Shown in pieces: positions 34,576 through 46,275 of a stretch of DNA of 64,000 nucleotides. Position 1 is the stretch's first letter. The number at the start of each line of letters is the position of its first letter. Origin of the DNA: Spirometra erinaceieuropaei. Taxonomy: Eukaryota > Platyhelminthes > Cestoda > Diphyllobothriidea > Diphyllobothriidae. The notes beneath the pieces were generated by a model that was not told the DNA's origin, did not search any database, and saw nothing but the letters and a program-made list of their open reading frames with translations. Position numbers and translations under genes: made by a program. Where the stretch lies: positions 1,830,124-1,894,123 of the forward strand of contig CACRXP010000009.1 of assembly GCA_902702965.1 (NCBI GenBank), read 5' to 3'.

Positions 34576-34640
34576 TGAGCTTCTTCATGTGCTGTCAGTA
34601 TAGTTAAATAATTATATATTTTACTTAGTATGACGGTAAA

Positions 34641-36458
34641 TGTCAGCACTTAGTTTCGACTTTCACGAACGTCGGTGCAAACCTTAACACAATCGAAAAC
34701 AGGACATTTTACGTAAGAATCGTTTAAAAAATTAGCCAAATACAGAGCCACTCCAAATGGGACTGCTAAAGTGAAACGACTGTTGCTGCACACTGGTAAA
34801 GACCATTTAATTTAAAGCGCTGAAAGTGGACAGATTCTATATCCACCGTTGGAATTTGCCGTTAGAACAACATGAAAACACCCACAAACACAAAAGTGCT
34901 CAACGAACACGAACAGTGAGGTCGGACCGATGGATTTTACAGCATCGTTAATGAAAGTTCAGTTACACCTTACAAAATGCAAAATAATTTTCCTTTCGCT
35001 TAGTGCCAAAAATCCCATGTTATCATTTCTTTAAAAATGATATTACCGATGATAAACATCAGAAATGACTATTACAACCTTTGCATCTTCTGTTTCGGCG
35101 AGAGTACTGATTGACCGAAGGCTTCACACCGGACCTCAAATGCAAAGAGGGAGCCCTTGTACTTCGTTCTGCAATCAGGATAGATTGGTAACAGCGACTT
35201 CCTCGTGACGACTCTGAATACTGCTCATGGCATCCGCTAGGGAAGCAGGTCGTGGCCCAACTAACAGCCTCACGTTATGGTACTTAGGTTCTCCCGCTCC
35301 AAAGTCTATCTGAGGAGGGCAATTACTCCAGTACGAGGCGTTCCAGTGTCCATGGTAGCAACCTCGACAACCGAGGATCAGCAGAAGCAGGTCATCGTTT
35401 GAACTAGCTTTTCAGCAAATGTTTGACCAGGAAGATCACGGCAGTAGTATGGACTACCATTCAGCTTGGAGGAATGCATTTTCTCTCATCTAAAAAACCA
35501 CAGAGATTACGAAACAGTGGTAAACAGTCTATGTAACATCTGAAATCCAGGACAGAGACTTTTAAACCATCTGTCTCAATGAAGTTAAGGCAGGTCTACT
35601 ACCTGTGTCAAAAGAAAACTGTGTCTCACATAAATTCCTAGGTTTTTATTTTGAACTTCAAGTCCGAGCACTTAGGTGTATGTCCAGCAATGGTTTCGAT
35701 GCATACATTTACCTGACAATAGTCATCAGCTTCTGTTTGTGCTGAGGCCTCCCGCGCCCCCAACCCTTCTAGGGTAGGAAGTTTCCACATCCGTATAAAA
35801 CCTAATTTAAGCAAATGAATTTAAATCGCGGGTGCGTTATCGATTGATACTTACTCGTGCTTGAGATGGTGGCTCGAACAAGAACTATCGGGGGAAAATC
35901 AGCAAGGACAACCTTCACGCCTCACCTACGATTTTTACGGCCCAAAAGTACTCGAGTAGATACATTTCTGGAGATTTAGATCACAACGCTTTATAGACGG
36001 AAAACCTTGGGCTGAGAGTGATTCGATCTGCAATAGTGATGACTCAGATAACTGGGCTAACGACGGTGCATACAAACTATGCCAGAAATACACTAGTGGT
36101 CGAGTTGGTATCTGCGGACTCAAATGAACCAGTGTCCATCTACGAGGCCCGGACGCGTCCAACAACCAGGTTAGATCACCAAACACCACTCCCTGCGCGT
36201 CCTTGACCGTTCCTCATCATCTCACTTGTTCGAGAATCGCGTTCAGCGACAATCTGAACTCAAAGGTCCGTATCCAGGCATTCTCGGCTTGGAAATTGGA
36301 TATCATTAATGAAAAATAAAACAGGAGTGACTATTGCAACCTTCCGGGTCTTATAAACCCGGTGCCACACAGTCGCCCGTAAGGTGCTTGAACGCCGACT
36401 CAAAGATAAGACGAAACCCATATTCTGATCTGTAATCGAGTCAGGTTATTAAAACTAA
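34641..36458. other. no recognisable feature
   Basis: About 1.8 kb with only chance-sized open frames. No named repeat family recognised. Confidence 0.45.
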
Positions 36459-36960
36459 CTCTCATTTTGATAAATTTGCCTTATGTGTGGGACATCTCGA
36501 CTAGGTCCACCCTGTGCTCAACAGTAGGGTGGGAGAGGGACGGTGATTTGTGTGTGAATTAGTTTAAAATGGTTGCGGACTTGCTCAGCATCTACCGCAC
36601 TTTATCCTCCTCCCCCTCGCCGCCTGGGCCTGGTGTCATAATCAAGTCAAGAAGACCAGAGGCAGGAGAGGCTGTAAGTGGCTGGCACAGCGAAAACCCG
36701 TGCTAAGGCGTGCCACCTGGTCCGCAGCAAACACTTGAGAAGGATTTTCAACAACAACAACAACAAATGTTGAGGGCGACTCGGATTCCAGTGTGCGCGG
36801 CGTGAGCATGCAACCACTCCTGCCACCACAATCCGATTTTTGGCATGTCTTATGGGTGCGCATTTCTGATAATTCCTTTCGGAGCACTGTGATGCACTAA
36901 TAAAGCAGTTCCATGACCTTTCTTACTCTCTCAGATCCGCTAGAAAGCAAAACTGTCATC
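36459..36960 (+). repeat. R3 retroposon or LTR-like copy, uninterrupted reference copy
   Basis: Complete order: TTGATAAATTTGCCTTATG, CACCCTGTGCTCAACAG, TCAGCATCTACCGCACTTTA, CTGGTGTCATAATCAAGTCA, GGCAGGAGAGGCTG, AAACCCGTGCTAAGGCGTGC, an (AAC)n tract (36750-36767), GTGTGCGCGGCGTGAGC, ACTAATAAAGCAGTTCC with AATAAA at about 36900, and TTCTTACTCTCTC. No protein. It supplies the empty target site for the RA insertion in the 31.9/33.8-kb copy. It could be a solo LTR or a SINE; I cannot decide. Confidence 0.75.
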
Positions 36961-37059
36961 GGGATGGAGTGTCCACCTATCTAAGCTTTGATCATATTTC
37001 AGAGTCGATAAGGATCGCTAGGAAGCCGCCACATATGACACTGTTTAAATGGACCCTTT

Positions 37060-37315
37060 GTGCTCTTGAATAATTTCATAATTCTAAACGCTGTAAATTT
37101 AAAGTTGCCCTTTTATCAGGCGGGAAATTGGAAGAAAACTTAATTTACTACGACCTACGTGGGACATCTAAAATAAATTAGAGAATGCCTATTAAATAAG
37201 TAGTACTGTTTGCTGAGTTTTTTACAGGCTTCAGGGAAGAAGTGCATTCAATAGCCATCATCCTGGTGGCCTTACAGTATCTCAGGAGTATGCCGCATGA
37301 TACTTGATAATCCAT
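37060..37315. mobile_element. possible decayed RA right-arm fragment
   Basis: Weak collinearity with RA right arms: TTTCATAATTCTAAAC, GGGAAATTGGAAGAAAAC, TATTAAATAAGTAGTACTG, AATAGCCATCATCCTGGTGG, TGCCGCATGATACTTGATAA. The terminus is missing. Confidence 0.4.
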
Positions 37316-38311
37316 TCTACCCATGTCATATGAGACATGCCTCCTGCTACATCTGCCCTCGAGTATGCCACAGTTTCATCTTTGTCACTAGCACTTGCAT
37401 GAAAAAAGTAGTATGGTGGAGCTGACATTGGCGGACATAATCTGGGAGTGTTTGAAACCTCATCTTCTGATGCCATCGCCGGAATACTGCACTTGAGCTG
37501 TTAAGATGCCATGGGTCTATGACTTGTGATCTAGGTAGCCAATATTCCTGCTTATCCGTAGGTATTCCGGAAGCAGAAAATTACGCTGGTACCCTCCTGT
37601 GAGTGCCGACAGTACTTTTTCTTCGCGTGGGTCGTCGTCCCTCCGTTGGTAAAAGTCAGAATACCTACAATGTCGTTTCTCTGTCGTAAAGCACTTGCTG
37701 GACGGCGGACATGTCACTGATCCAAAACTGACTTTCCGCACCATCATTTACACACACACGGCCAACTTGCTGACACTCATTTGCATAACTGAACGGAACT
37801 TGTCACCAATCTGACCGAAACTTTCTGCTATGGGATAAGTAGTGGATTCTTGCTGACGTGCGGGAAAATTCCATTGGCACAATTTTTCCGCAGTTTTTTC
37901 CGTTAAAATCTTCGTGGCAGTTTGACTTGTGTCCTTGTCTTGGCGCATGCTGTTTTTATTCTGATAAATATTTTGCTTCCTAAATAAAGCACTGTTGTAA
38001 AGCGCATATTTCCCTACTGAAAAAATTACTATTATTTTTTCTCTCAATCGTCCGTTATCTCTACAAATGTAGTCATTTGATTTATTCTGCCCACTATGAC
38101 GTACATTTGAGTTGATGGACACCCTAGGATAATGGCAGCCGCTCCAAAATGAATATTTTTTGCCTACTATAAGCATCAGTATTCTATTCTAAACTCAAAT
38201 CCTGGGATCTAATTATGCACATTTAGAGCACATACATATGTAGAAAAGACTTTTGCAGACCGCAGTCTTTAATCCTTCCATACCAAAGGACCGAAATGTC
38301 TCTCGGTAGAC
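37316..38311 (-). other. unidentified; three successive minus-strand open frames
   Basis: Frames at 37748-38176 (142 codons), 37517-37747 (76) and 37282-37476 (64) follow one another on the minus strand. The first contains L-T-E-K-T-A-E-K-L-C and a lysine- and asparagine-rich N-part. I recognise no domain. They might be a decayed coding sequence or chance in A/T-rich DNA. Confidence 0.3.
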
Positions 38312-39256
38312 TACAGTAGATGGGATAACTCATGAAATGTCAACCAAAATTCCGAAATGCGTTTTCGTTTCGAAAAGGTTACTTGCGTAACATTGCAAAA
38401 CTAATCTTCATGCAGCATAAGTCTATAATAATTCAGTTATCTCAGGATGCCGGCTTTCACTCTAACTTCTTTCCAGCCGCATGCATACACTATACTCCGT
38501 AAAAAATGACCAATTATGTAGAATGCAATTTTCTCATTGATTTTCAATTCCCTTAAAAATGCAATTATATATCATGGACAACATGCATAAAAATATTGAG
38601 TATTTTATTCTTTCGATAGCAAATGACGTCCTCTTCCAATTTTACCCTCGATGAAAGGGTATAATGCGGCTTTGAAAAAGTTCCTGGCTGTGAGATTTTT
38701 TAATACCGTGAAAAAGTGTCATGTCTCTGCATTTACCAATGTAGCTTGTGAAGTTAACAATATGACTCAAATCCACTACTAAATTTTATGAACCGTAGAG
38801 AAATGTATGGTTTTCCGTACATGGAAAATATACGGCCCGTAGTTTTTAAACCCTGAATGCAAGTGTAATGACAGGTCAGGTTCAAAATGTTTTCGGGAAT
38901 CAGAAAAGTTTTGAAAACCGAATTATACCATTGCTTCGAGTATAAGATTGGAAGAATGGACAAACGACTGAATATTTTTATGCATGTTTTCTACAACATA
39001 TAATTGAATTTTTAAGGGTATCGAAAATTATTGAGAAAAATGCATGCTGCCTATGTTGTCATTCTCCACAATACGTAGTTTTTGCAGATGGCCCGAAAGA
39101 AGCTCTTTCGATAGGCGGCATGCTGAGGTAACTGAATTATTATGGAAATATCCTGCACTATGATTAGTTTTACAACCCTACTTAATTAATCTTTTCCAAA
39201 CGAAAACGCATTTCGCGATTTCGGTTGACATTTCATGAGTTAGCCTACTTACTGTA
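38312..39256 (-). mobile_element. RA fold-back MITE, copy 11 (full length)
   Basis: Left CAGTAGATGGGATAACTCATG, split from the right ATGAGTTAGCCTACTTACTG-TA. Mirrored arms with CTCAGGATGCCGGCTTTC / GGCGGCATGCTGAGGTAAC; centre in reverse orientation (TTTTTAAACCCTGAATGC) but about 40 bp shorter than in copy 8. Confidence 0.85.
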
Positions 39257-39257
39257 C

Positions 39258-40129
39258 ATTCATTTTCGAAAATATGACTTCTACAGACAGCATTCAGAGC
39301 CCTCTTTGGCTGCTGGAAGGTCATCTCACAGGGGAGGGGCTTCCCTGACCCCCAGTCTTTCCCTCTTCCATCTCTGCGTGTGAGGTCTTTTCTTTTCTCG
39401 CATTATATCGAAACAAAACGGCACCCCTCCCTCCCCCCCACACACGTAGTAGACCGTTATAGACCCTAGGTGGCATCATTTTCACAAATCTTTTTCCCCT
39501 TATTTTCTTTTGCCAGTGCCCGGGAGATGACCTCATTTGGTTTTATTGCCACGTTTTAGTGTTCCCTCTTTATGGGGCGTTATTGGCGCATTCAACAAAA
39601 AGCTGATATTTCGGCGCAACGCAGCGCTGACTGCCGGTCGAGACATAAATGGCCGCTTTGAAGTGAATTCGGACAGAAAATTAGGAGAGAGCGTAACACA
39701 AGAAAGCGTATGAGTGTTTGTGCGTCGTTGTTTTTTTTGATCTAAAAAAGACTTTTGCACCTTAAATGGGATAAGAAGACTGCCCTCGAGAGACGCCAGC
39801 AGCTGTTAAGTCCTCTGACGTCATAACTTGCAGAGACATACAGAGGCAAATACTGTTTTTTAAAAGTGTCCCGAAACGTATTAGTGCCGGTTTTACTTAA
39901 GAGGACAAACGACGGCATCTGACTACCAGGCGACGAATCTACAAATAGACCTCTTTATCAGAAATTCTTTTAAAGTCAGTCTGGGGGGAATGGGTGCACG
40001 TCGGTCTGCTGGCTTTCCGAAGCAAACACTTCTTTTACTTGTGGCAAAGGCCGCGAACTACCAGACCGCAGTCGATCAAATTATAATGGCACAGTGGATT
40101 AAGGACGATGAAGTGTGCGGCTAGATGAT
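39258..40129. other. no recognisable feature
   Basis: Nothing recognised apart from pyrimidine-rich patches at 39340-39450. Confidence 0.4.
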
Positions 40130-40410
40130 ACGGCGCTGTTTCGGGCTTATTCGGTCTTCATTCAGCCAGTCATAACCCTGAACAGCAGCTGAGACCGGTG
40201 GTGCAAACATTTGCTCGTACATCTCGCGGTTATGACTTAGTCGACTTCGGTCTGATAGTTGGTTGCCTGCTTGCTAACTTTGCCAGCCAAACGTAGCTTG
40301 TTTGCTTCGGGAAACCAGTTGATCGGTATGAGCCCACTCCTGATTGAATAAAAATCCGGGTAGGATCCCTGTTGGTAGCCTTCCCAGTACTGAAATCGCC
40401 CGGCTCCCTA
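40130..40410. repeat. R4 repeat, rearranged copy
   Basis: The segment after 40230 matches R4 plus strand (GACTT.GTCGACTTCGGTCTG, TTGGTTGCCTGC, AGCTTGTTTGCTTCG, CACTCCTGATTGAATA). The part before it (CTGTTTCGGGCTTATTC, AGCCAGTCATAACCCTGA) is the reverse complement of the R4 middle. GGATCCCTGTTGGTAGCC at 40370 is the reverse complement of 40754-40771, so it is an internal inversion. Confidence 0.65.
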
Positions 40411-40696
40411 TCTTACCGGACCGGTGGTACTGGGGGATGTACGGGTGGGGCACTTGTGTGCAGGCGTCAGTGATGTTTATAGTGTATGCCCCGAATTGAT
40501 GCTCCGGCTAAAGTCGTAGCCAAAATTAAATATGGCGAAAAATGAAGGAAAGATATAAAAAACGAACGTGGATACTGAGTACGGTCTGCGGAATGAATGC
40601 ATCCTAGCTCCAGCTTGGGTTGGACATTCCTGATTTTACGAAAATAATAATTTATTGCCACTTAGGTCACATGTATGTTAGAAAATGATGCAGTAG
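40411..40696. other. no recognisable feature
   Basis: Spacer between R4 copies. Confidence 0.4.
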
Positions 40697-41660
40697 TTGT
40701 GTGCTAGACGCGAATTTTGTAGTAAGCAATGTGTAGAGCAATTATCCGGGAGGGCTACCAACAGGGATCCTACCACAACCCGATCTGCAGCGGCAGAGAA
40801 TGGCAGGTGGCGAGACACTGATGAACTTCGTTTCGATGAAGTGCTTATGACCCATCTGGTAAACCTTAGTGGTGGACCAACTGCGCCAGGTGCGTCTGTG
40901 CGCATGTTTGTGTTTCTGGTCGCAGCTGCTGGTGGTCAGGGTTATGATTGGCTGGATGAAGGCAGAATAAGCCCGAAACAGTGCTGTATCAATCTACCCG
41001 CATTCTCTGTCGTCCCTCCTCGCTGCTATTATGACTTGACCGACTTCGGCCTGGTAACAGGTTGCCTGTTCGTGACCTTTGCCACACATACGGAGCTTGT
41101 TTGCTTTGTGAAGCCAATAGATCGGTGTGCGCCCATTCCTGATTGATAAATACCCGATCTGCAGCGACAGAGAATGACAGATGGTGAGGCACTGACGAAC
41201 TTCGGTTCGATGAAGTGCTTATGACCCATCTGGTAGGCCTCAGTGGTGGACCGACTGCGTCAGGTGCGTCTGTGCGCATGTTTGTGTTTCTGGTCCCAGC
41301 TGTTGGCGGTCAGGGTTATGATTGGCTGAATGAAGGCAGAATAAGCCCGAAACATTACTGTATCAATCTACCCGCATTCTCTGTCGTCCCTGCTTGCTGC
41401 TATTATGACTTGACCGACTTCGGCCTGGTAATTGGTTGCCTGTTCGTGACCTTTGCCACACATACGGAGCTTGTTTGCTTCGTGGAGCCAATTGATTTGT
41501 GTGCGCTCATTCCTGATTGAATATATACATATGGTATGTCCCAGTGGTGAACCATCTGCGCCGTGAACCAACGCATATTTGTGATTTTGGCCCTAGGTGG
41601 TGGTCAGCGTTATGACTGCCCGAATGAATGCAGAATAAAGCCAAATCAGTTTGTCCGAAT
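40697..41660 (+). repeat. R4 tandem array, 374-bp period, two good copies and a decayed third
   Basis: The block CGATCTGCAGCG begins at 40781 and 41155 (offset 374). Copies share TGACCCATCTGGTA, GTGCGTCTGTGCGCATGTTT, GTCAGGGTTATGATTGGCTG, TTGACCGACTTCGGCCTGGT and CGGAGCTTGTTTGC. Both copies keep the same open frame (40697-41146 and 41215-41520). A third copy from 41521 to about 41660 is decayed. The peptide matches nothing I know; differences between copies are mostly amino-acid changing, so I do not call a gene. Confidence 0.8.
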
Positions 41661-41928
41661 TGTCCGTCGTGCCTCCTCCTCCAGTGTCAGCTCGTTGTCT
41701 GAAAGTTTCGTGAGAAAGGACCCAGAGAGAACTGGCTAAGATTTTGTCCCCACCGCTACTGCAAAAAAGCTCTTTTGGCAGACGCCGTGCCGTCTCCAGG
41801 CGGATCGAATTGCCTCAGCTTCACAACTCGATCTCGTCTGTGGGATTGTTGCACTTTTATTAATTTGTTCAAATTACAGTTGTTTTAATTGCTATACACC
41901 ACATACTATCTTGAGCGCCTTTTACAGT
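41661..41928. other. no recognisable feature
   Basis: Short spacer, nothing recognised. Confidence 0.35.
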
Positions 41929-42628
41929 AGATGTGCTAACTCATGAAATGTCAACCAAAATTTCGAAATGCGTTCTCGCTTCAAAAAGATAAATTAAGTA
42001 GTGTTGTAAAACTAATCATGATGCAGCATAAATCTATAATGTACCAGTTACCTCAGGGTGTCGGCTTTCGAAAGGACTTATTTTCGGCTACATGATAGAT
42101 CTATACTTTGTAAAAAATGACCACTTTAGTAGCTTGCAGTTTTCTCATTGATTTTCGATGCCCTTGAAAATTCAATTATATTTCATGGAAAACATGCATA
42201 AACATATTCATTCTTCTACTTATTCGGTAAAAAATCACGTCTTCTTCCAATTTCATATTCAAAAGAAGAGTATAATTCGGTTTTAAAAAACTGTTCTAAT
42301 TCCCGAATAATTTTGAACCCGACTAGCTGTTACACTTGCATTCAGGGTTTCAAAACTATCAGCTGTATATTTTCCGCGTACGGAAAACCATGCATTTCTC
42401 TACGGTGTTAAGAGGAGACTATATGAGGTTCATAAAATTAAGCAGTGGATTTAAGCAATATTGTTAACTTTACAAACCACATTCGTAAATGCAGATACAT
42501 GGCGTTTCCTGAATGACCATTTAACGGTATTAAATAATCTCACAACTAGAAACTTTGTAAAACCGAATTATACTCTTCTTTTGCATATGAAATTGAAAGA
42601 AGACGTGATTTTCTATCGAATAAGTAAA
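41929..42628 (+). mobile_element. RA fold-back MITE, copy 12 (left two-thirds)
   Basis: Starts TA-CAGTAGATGTGCTAACTC. The left arm is nearly the same as in copies 9 and 10; the centre is forward (CAGGGTTTCAAAACTATCAG). It breaks off in the right arm after TCTATCGAATAAGTAAAAG. Confidence 0.85.
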
Positions 42629-43659
42629 AGATGCAAAAGATAACATAATACTTAAATGGGTCGTAAATGCTGAATTTTAGTCCACTTCATGAACCGTTTT
42701 CCAGGGTATTTCTGACGGTTTTTGACAATTTTATACGGTAAATCTGATAGGTTTTTCTTATGGAAACCCAAATATATTTTTTAAAACGATCAAAATCCAG
42801 TAATGGACCGAGGACTTTTTCATCTATTCCCGACCAATAAATTCTGTACAGCCGTGGGATAGAATTCACACCGGGTGGTCCAGTTTGAACAGGGCGCATT
42901 TGTGGAATTTGCGAAGGTTATTAAATGACCCCCAAGCCCCTACCTGTGTGCGATGTGCGCACACAAACCTTCCCTGTAGGTCGCACGGTTTTCCACCCGC
43001 TGTGTTGAACTGTTTCACATATCACTGGTGAGGTCGAAAAAGAAGAAGGCATTCGAATAGGCGTGAACCGAAAAAGGAGTAGGAGTTCGGGTCTATCGAC
43101 CCCTAAAGTGCCGATATCTACTCGAAAATGCCTTCTAGCGCCACTAGGCACGAAGCAGGCAGCATTACTTCCCATGTTGAAAAATTTCCTATTCGGTATT
43201 TTTTGCTGTCAATGGCGGTGATCGGCGGAACGGAGCAGAATAAGTGCCTCCCACCCCCATGCCTGTTACAGGAGGCCATATGTTTGATTCCAGTGGGATC
43301 TGCTTTAGAGGGTTTACATTCGGATATTCGGAAAAAAAAGGTGGCGAGCGAACGTTGCTTTCGATAACTTCTCGTCAGGCCAGTACAGTTATATGGGACG
43401 GGGTACAGTGAGTGGGAAAAAAATCGATAAAAGCCGCTTGTGTAATATATATGTAATAGTAGGGGGCGCTGCCTATATATATATTCATTTCAGGTAAGCA
43501 TATGGCCCTTATTGTTGTCGTTAGGATTTCACTCGATCTATCCTGTCCCCCGCTGGCTTTCTACAGGCGACAATGAACGTCGTGCGATAGGACATATAGC
43601 GGTCTCCAGTACCAAGCTGGCGGGCGGACAAAAGAGTATCGAGTGAGGTCCTAACCTAA
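42629..43659. other. no recognisable feature
   Basis: A (TA)n patch lies near 43446-43485. No repeat family or known protein. Confidence 0.4.
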
Positions 43660-44300
43660 AGTGTATATTTAGGTTTTAAATTTTTTTTTAATTCCCGATT
43701 TACTTTGAGCCAGATCTGCCATTGCATTAGCGTTTAGCGATTTCAGTCTACAAGGTGCATGCATTACGCGTAAGGAAAATCATATACTCCTCTGTGTCTT
43801 TAAAAAATACCATATAGAGTTCATAAAATTTTGCAATGGATGAGGACCACGTTGTACATTTCATGAGAAGCATTGGTAAACGGACAGGTACGGTGTTGTA
43901 TATATGGACATCGCACGGTCTATAAAATCTCATAATTGGAAGCTTTTTTGAAACCTTAATATACACTTTTTCGGGTATAAAATATGAATACAGTCTAATT
44001 TTCTACCGAAGGAGTAAGAGAAAGAATATTTTTTCGCACGTTTTCTATAAAATGTATTTGAATTTGCAAGACCATCAGAAATCAATACGAAAAACGCATG
44101 CTCCTTTAGTAGTCATTTTTTGCAGATTGCGGTCTTTGCAGGTCTGAAACGAGTGCATCCAAAAGCCGACCTCCTGTTGAGTCTGAAATGCTATAGGATT
44201 AGGCTGCATACTAATCAATATTACAACCCCACCTATGCAATTCTTCCTGATCGAAAACACATTTCATAATTTCAATCAACATTTCATGAGATAGGTCGCG
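43660..44300 (+). mobile_element. RA fold-back MITE, copy 13 (centre and right arm, diverged)
   Basis: From AGGTTTTAAATTTTTT through a forward centre (GCGATTTCAGTCTACAAGG) and CGCATGCTCCTTTAGTAGTC to CAACATTTCATGAGATAGGTCG. The left arm is gone. Among the most diverged copies. Confidence 0.7.
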
Positions 44301-45169
44301 CACAGAATATGTTAGGTTTCTTGTTAAAATTTCTCTTTGAAGATATTTCGTCCGAGCAATTTCGAATATTCTTCCCTCCAGAGGACTAAGAAGTTGTTAG
44401 CTTACGCTGGACCATGAGAGTCCAGGCTACTATTCACGATTCTAATCACCAAATTTCTGAGTATTTTCTTTCAACTGTTAAGTTTAAGGACACTTGAGGG
44501 AGGGTTGCAACTCATTAAGAATGTTAATGACCGTTTCCAGACATACTCGTGTCTCTGCGGCGTTTCTGCTTAAAAGCACGTGGACCGCACCACACTCCCC
44601 AGGGTGTACTTTTAGGCCAGCTAACGTCACCGAAAAATGTCTGGGTGGCGGCGGAGGCGTGAGTGTCGTCTGGACGCTCCACTGCTAATGGACGTCCGAA
44701 ACAGTTACTGTCGCCTAGGCGCAATGCAACGCCAACGCAAATGGCCATTGGTGTCGTACGCGTGAGCTGTGAATATTCGTCACGCTTGTGTGGCAGGCGC
44801 CTGGCTCGAAGGAGCCTTTCGCGCGCATAATAAATTTTCTCTTCTCCTCCCTGGGGGGCTTTTCAGCGAACTAGCAAGCCTTATTAAACGGCCGACTGGT
44901 TAAAACACCTCAAATGCGACACCAGCCGCCCTGCGTATATCTTCTCTATCCCTCCCCCTTTCGTCTCAACAGGCAACCCCTCTAGGCTTCTTCCTACAAA
45001 CGCGGCTGAAAAATCAAGTCGGCATTTTTTTACTAGTGAGACTGGGCAATTGGAGTCAAGTTACACATATCACAGTCTTTGAGAAATTAACAAAACATTG
45101 TTATGCACGACGAATGGATTTCATCCTAATGCTAAAATAAATGCCAACTAAATGCCCAGACAAACTTTT
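44301..45169. other. no recognisable feature
   Basis: Nothing recognised. Confidence 0.4.
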
Positions 45170-45745
45170 GGCCGATTTTTCGTGGCTGATTGTAACTTTG
45201 AGGGATCACTGATAGAAGCAAACAGGCGAGTTCCAGGTAGCAGTTCAAAAGATGAAGATGCGATCACTGGAACAAGAAATTTATTGGCCTGACGTTTCGG
45301 ATTCTCACTGGAATCCATCATCAGAGACATTCGCAGATAAAGGTGGTGGTGGTGGTGGTGGTGGCACAAGGCGTACAGTATTTATAGCACGTGGCTGCCG
45401 TGGGACCGTATGCGCACTGCAATTAACAGTTCTCGCAATCACCGCTGGGGTCATTATCGATGCGGTGCTGGCTTGTCGGTCCGAGTCCGAGTCGTTAATT
45501 GCCGCGATTTCGTCATCCGTGCTGGATGCTGGTGTGACGATTGCTCGGCAAACTGGCTCACTGTCACTGTGATGATTGCTCGCCCGCGCCCTTTCCACGT
45601 GACTGATTCTCCTGCCCAGGGAAAACCTCAGCACGGAATATGGTACCGGGAGGTCATTGTGCTTGTTGATGGATTGCGAGCCTGAGAACCATGACTCGAG
45701 CAGCTCGCGGCCCACGCGGGTCAGTCTGGGCAGCATACCCCTCGA
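45170..45745 (-). pseudogene. Penelope-like element 3' end: ORF C-terminus, ribozyme, 3' region
   Basis: Minus-strand frame 45305-45736 (143 codons) reads R-V-G-R-E-L-L-E-S-W-F-S-G-S-Q-S-I-N-K, the end of a PLE GIY-YIG endonuclease, then L-P-V-P-Y-S-V-L-R. A low-complexity tail includes eight prolines encoded by a (GGT)n tract (45342-45365 plus). It ends in N-V-S-D-D-G-F-Q. The stop codon falls inside the hammerhead motif. The 3' region (45170-45286) also occurs at 60845-60930. The 5' parts are missing. Confidence 0.8.
45287..45328 (-). ncRNA. PLE hammerhead motif overlapping the ORF end
   Basis: Minus strand: CTGATGA, helix II GGATT/AATCC with an 8-nt loop, GAAA, C-G closing pair, cleavage triplet GTC. 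Helix I pairs GTCT with AGGC (one G-U). The core is complete. Minimal helix III means it probably acts as a dimer, as described for PLE hammerheads. Confidence 0.75.
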
Positions 45746-45939
45746 CGCTATCCGTATGTCTGATAATTTGGCCCCTGCCTACTGAATGGTATTTGAGTAA
45801 AGTTCGCAGAATGAGATTTATTACTTTTGACTGATAGCTGGCTGTAAACGGCTGACATGAGGGCTAGCAACGTCAGCGGATTGATAGCGCAATTTTCACT
45901 GGATGAGAAAGGGGAAAAGTGGACTATGAGATTCGCAAT

Positions 45940-46275
45940 AGTATAGGGACGCACGCCAATCGTTTTACGGAACTCACTCGTCCCGTTGTGCGAGTGTTCG
46001 CGGGGCTCAAGAGAGAGCCCGCAGGGCACAACAGGACGAGTGAGTTCCGCAGAAACGATCAGTGCTTTCCCCTCTACCGTTGTTGGTATACCCGATCGCA
46101 ACCGACAGGACAACGAGCCCGTGGCTCTACGGTTGAGGGCGTTAGACTTCTAACGAACAGGTCGTAAGCTTAAGCTCTAGGGGTCGCATTACTCTGGATT
46201 TGGTGTGGTCAGCTGATGACGGCTAACAAGTCAGAAATGGCCATTCCAGTCTCTGCTGTCGGTAGTGCTATTCTC
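45940..46275 (+). repeat. S2 SINE-like copy with hairpin leader and tRNA-like head
   Basis: A hairpin leader at 45958-46062: ATCGTTTTACGGAACTCAC against GTGAGTTCCGCAGAAACGAT, about 35-nt arms. Then a tRNA-like head (CCCGTGGCTCTACGGTTGAG, GTCGTAAGCTTAAGCTC), and the S2 body GTCAGCTGATGACGGCTAAC, AGAAATGGCCATTCCAG, CTGTCGGTAGTGCTATTCT. Confidence 0.65.

Larger units (their letters stand above)
34011..34640 (+). repeat. HB ribozyme-repeat tandem dimer, 346-bp period
   Basis: Two head-to-tail units. Matching hammerhead positions are at 34158 and 34504, an offset of 346 bp. Each unit contains GGAAATTAAA-type and ACCAGAAAACACA blocks before the ribozyme. GAAACAC...GT follows, then the CTGGCTGCCTGTTGGCGG and GCTGATGGATTT blocks. 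The flanking R3 3' half ends directly before it. Confidence 0.85.

Noticed and set aside
40697..41146. 149-codon plus-strand frame as a host gene
   Set aside because: It lies in a repeat (R4) with a tandem second copy and an inverted third; the peptide shows no known domain and copies differ mostly at amino-acid level.
46205..46225. CTGATGA in S2 copies as another hammerhead core
   Set aside because: No downstream GAAA or pairing helices at suitable spacing; the word belongs to the S2 body.
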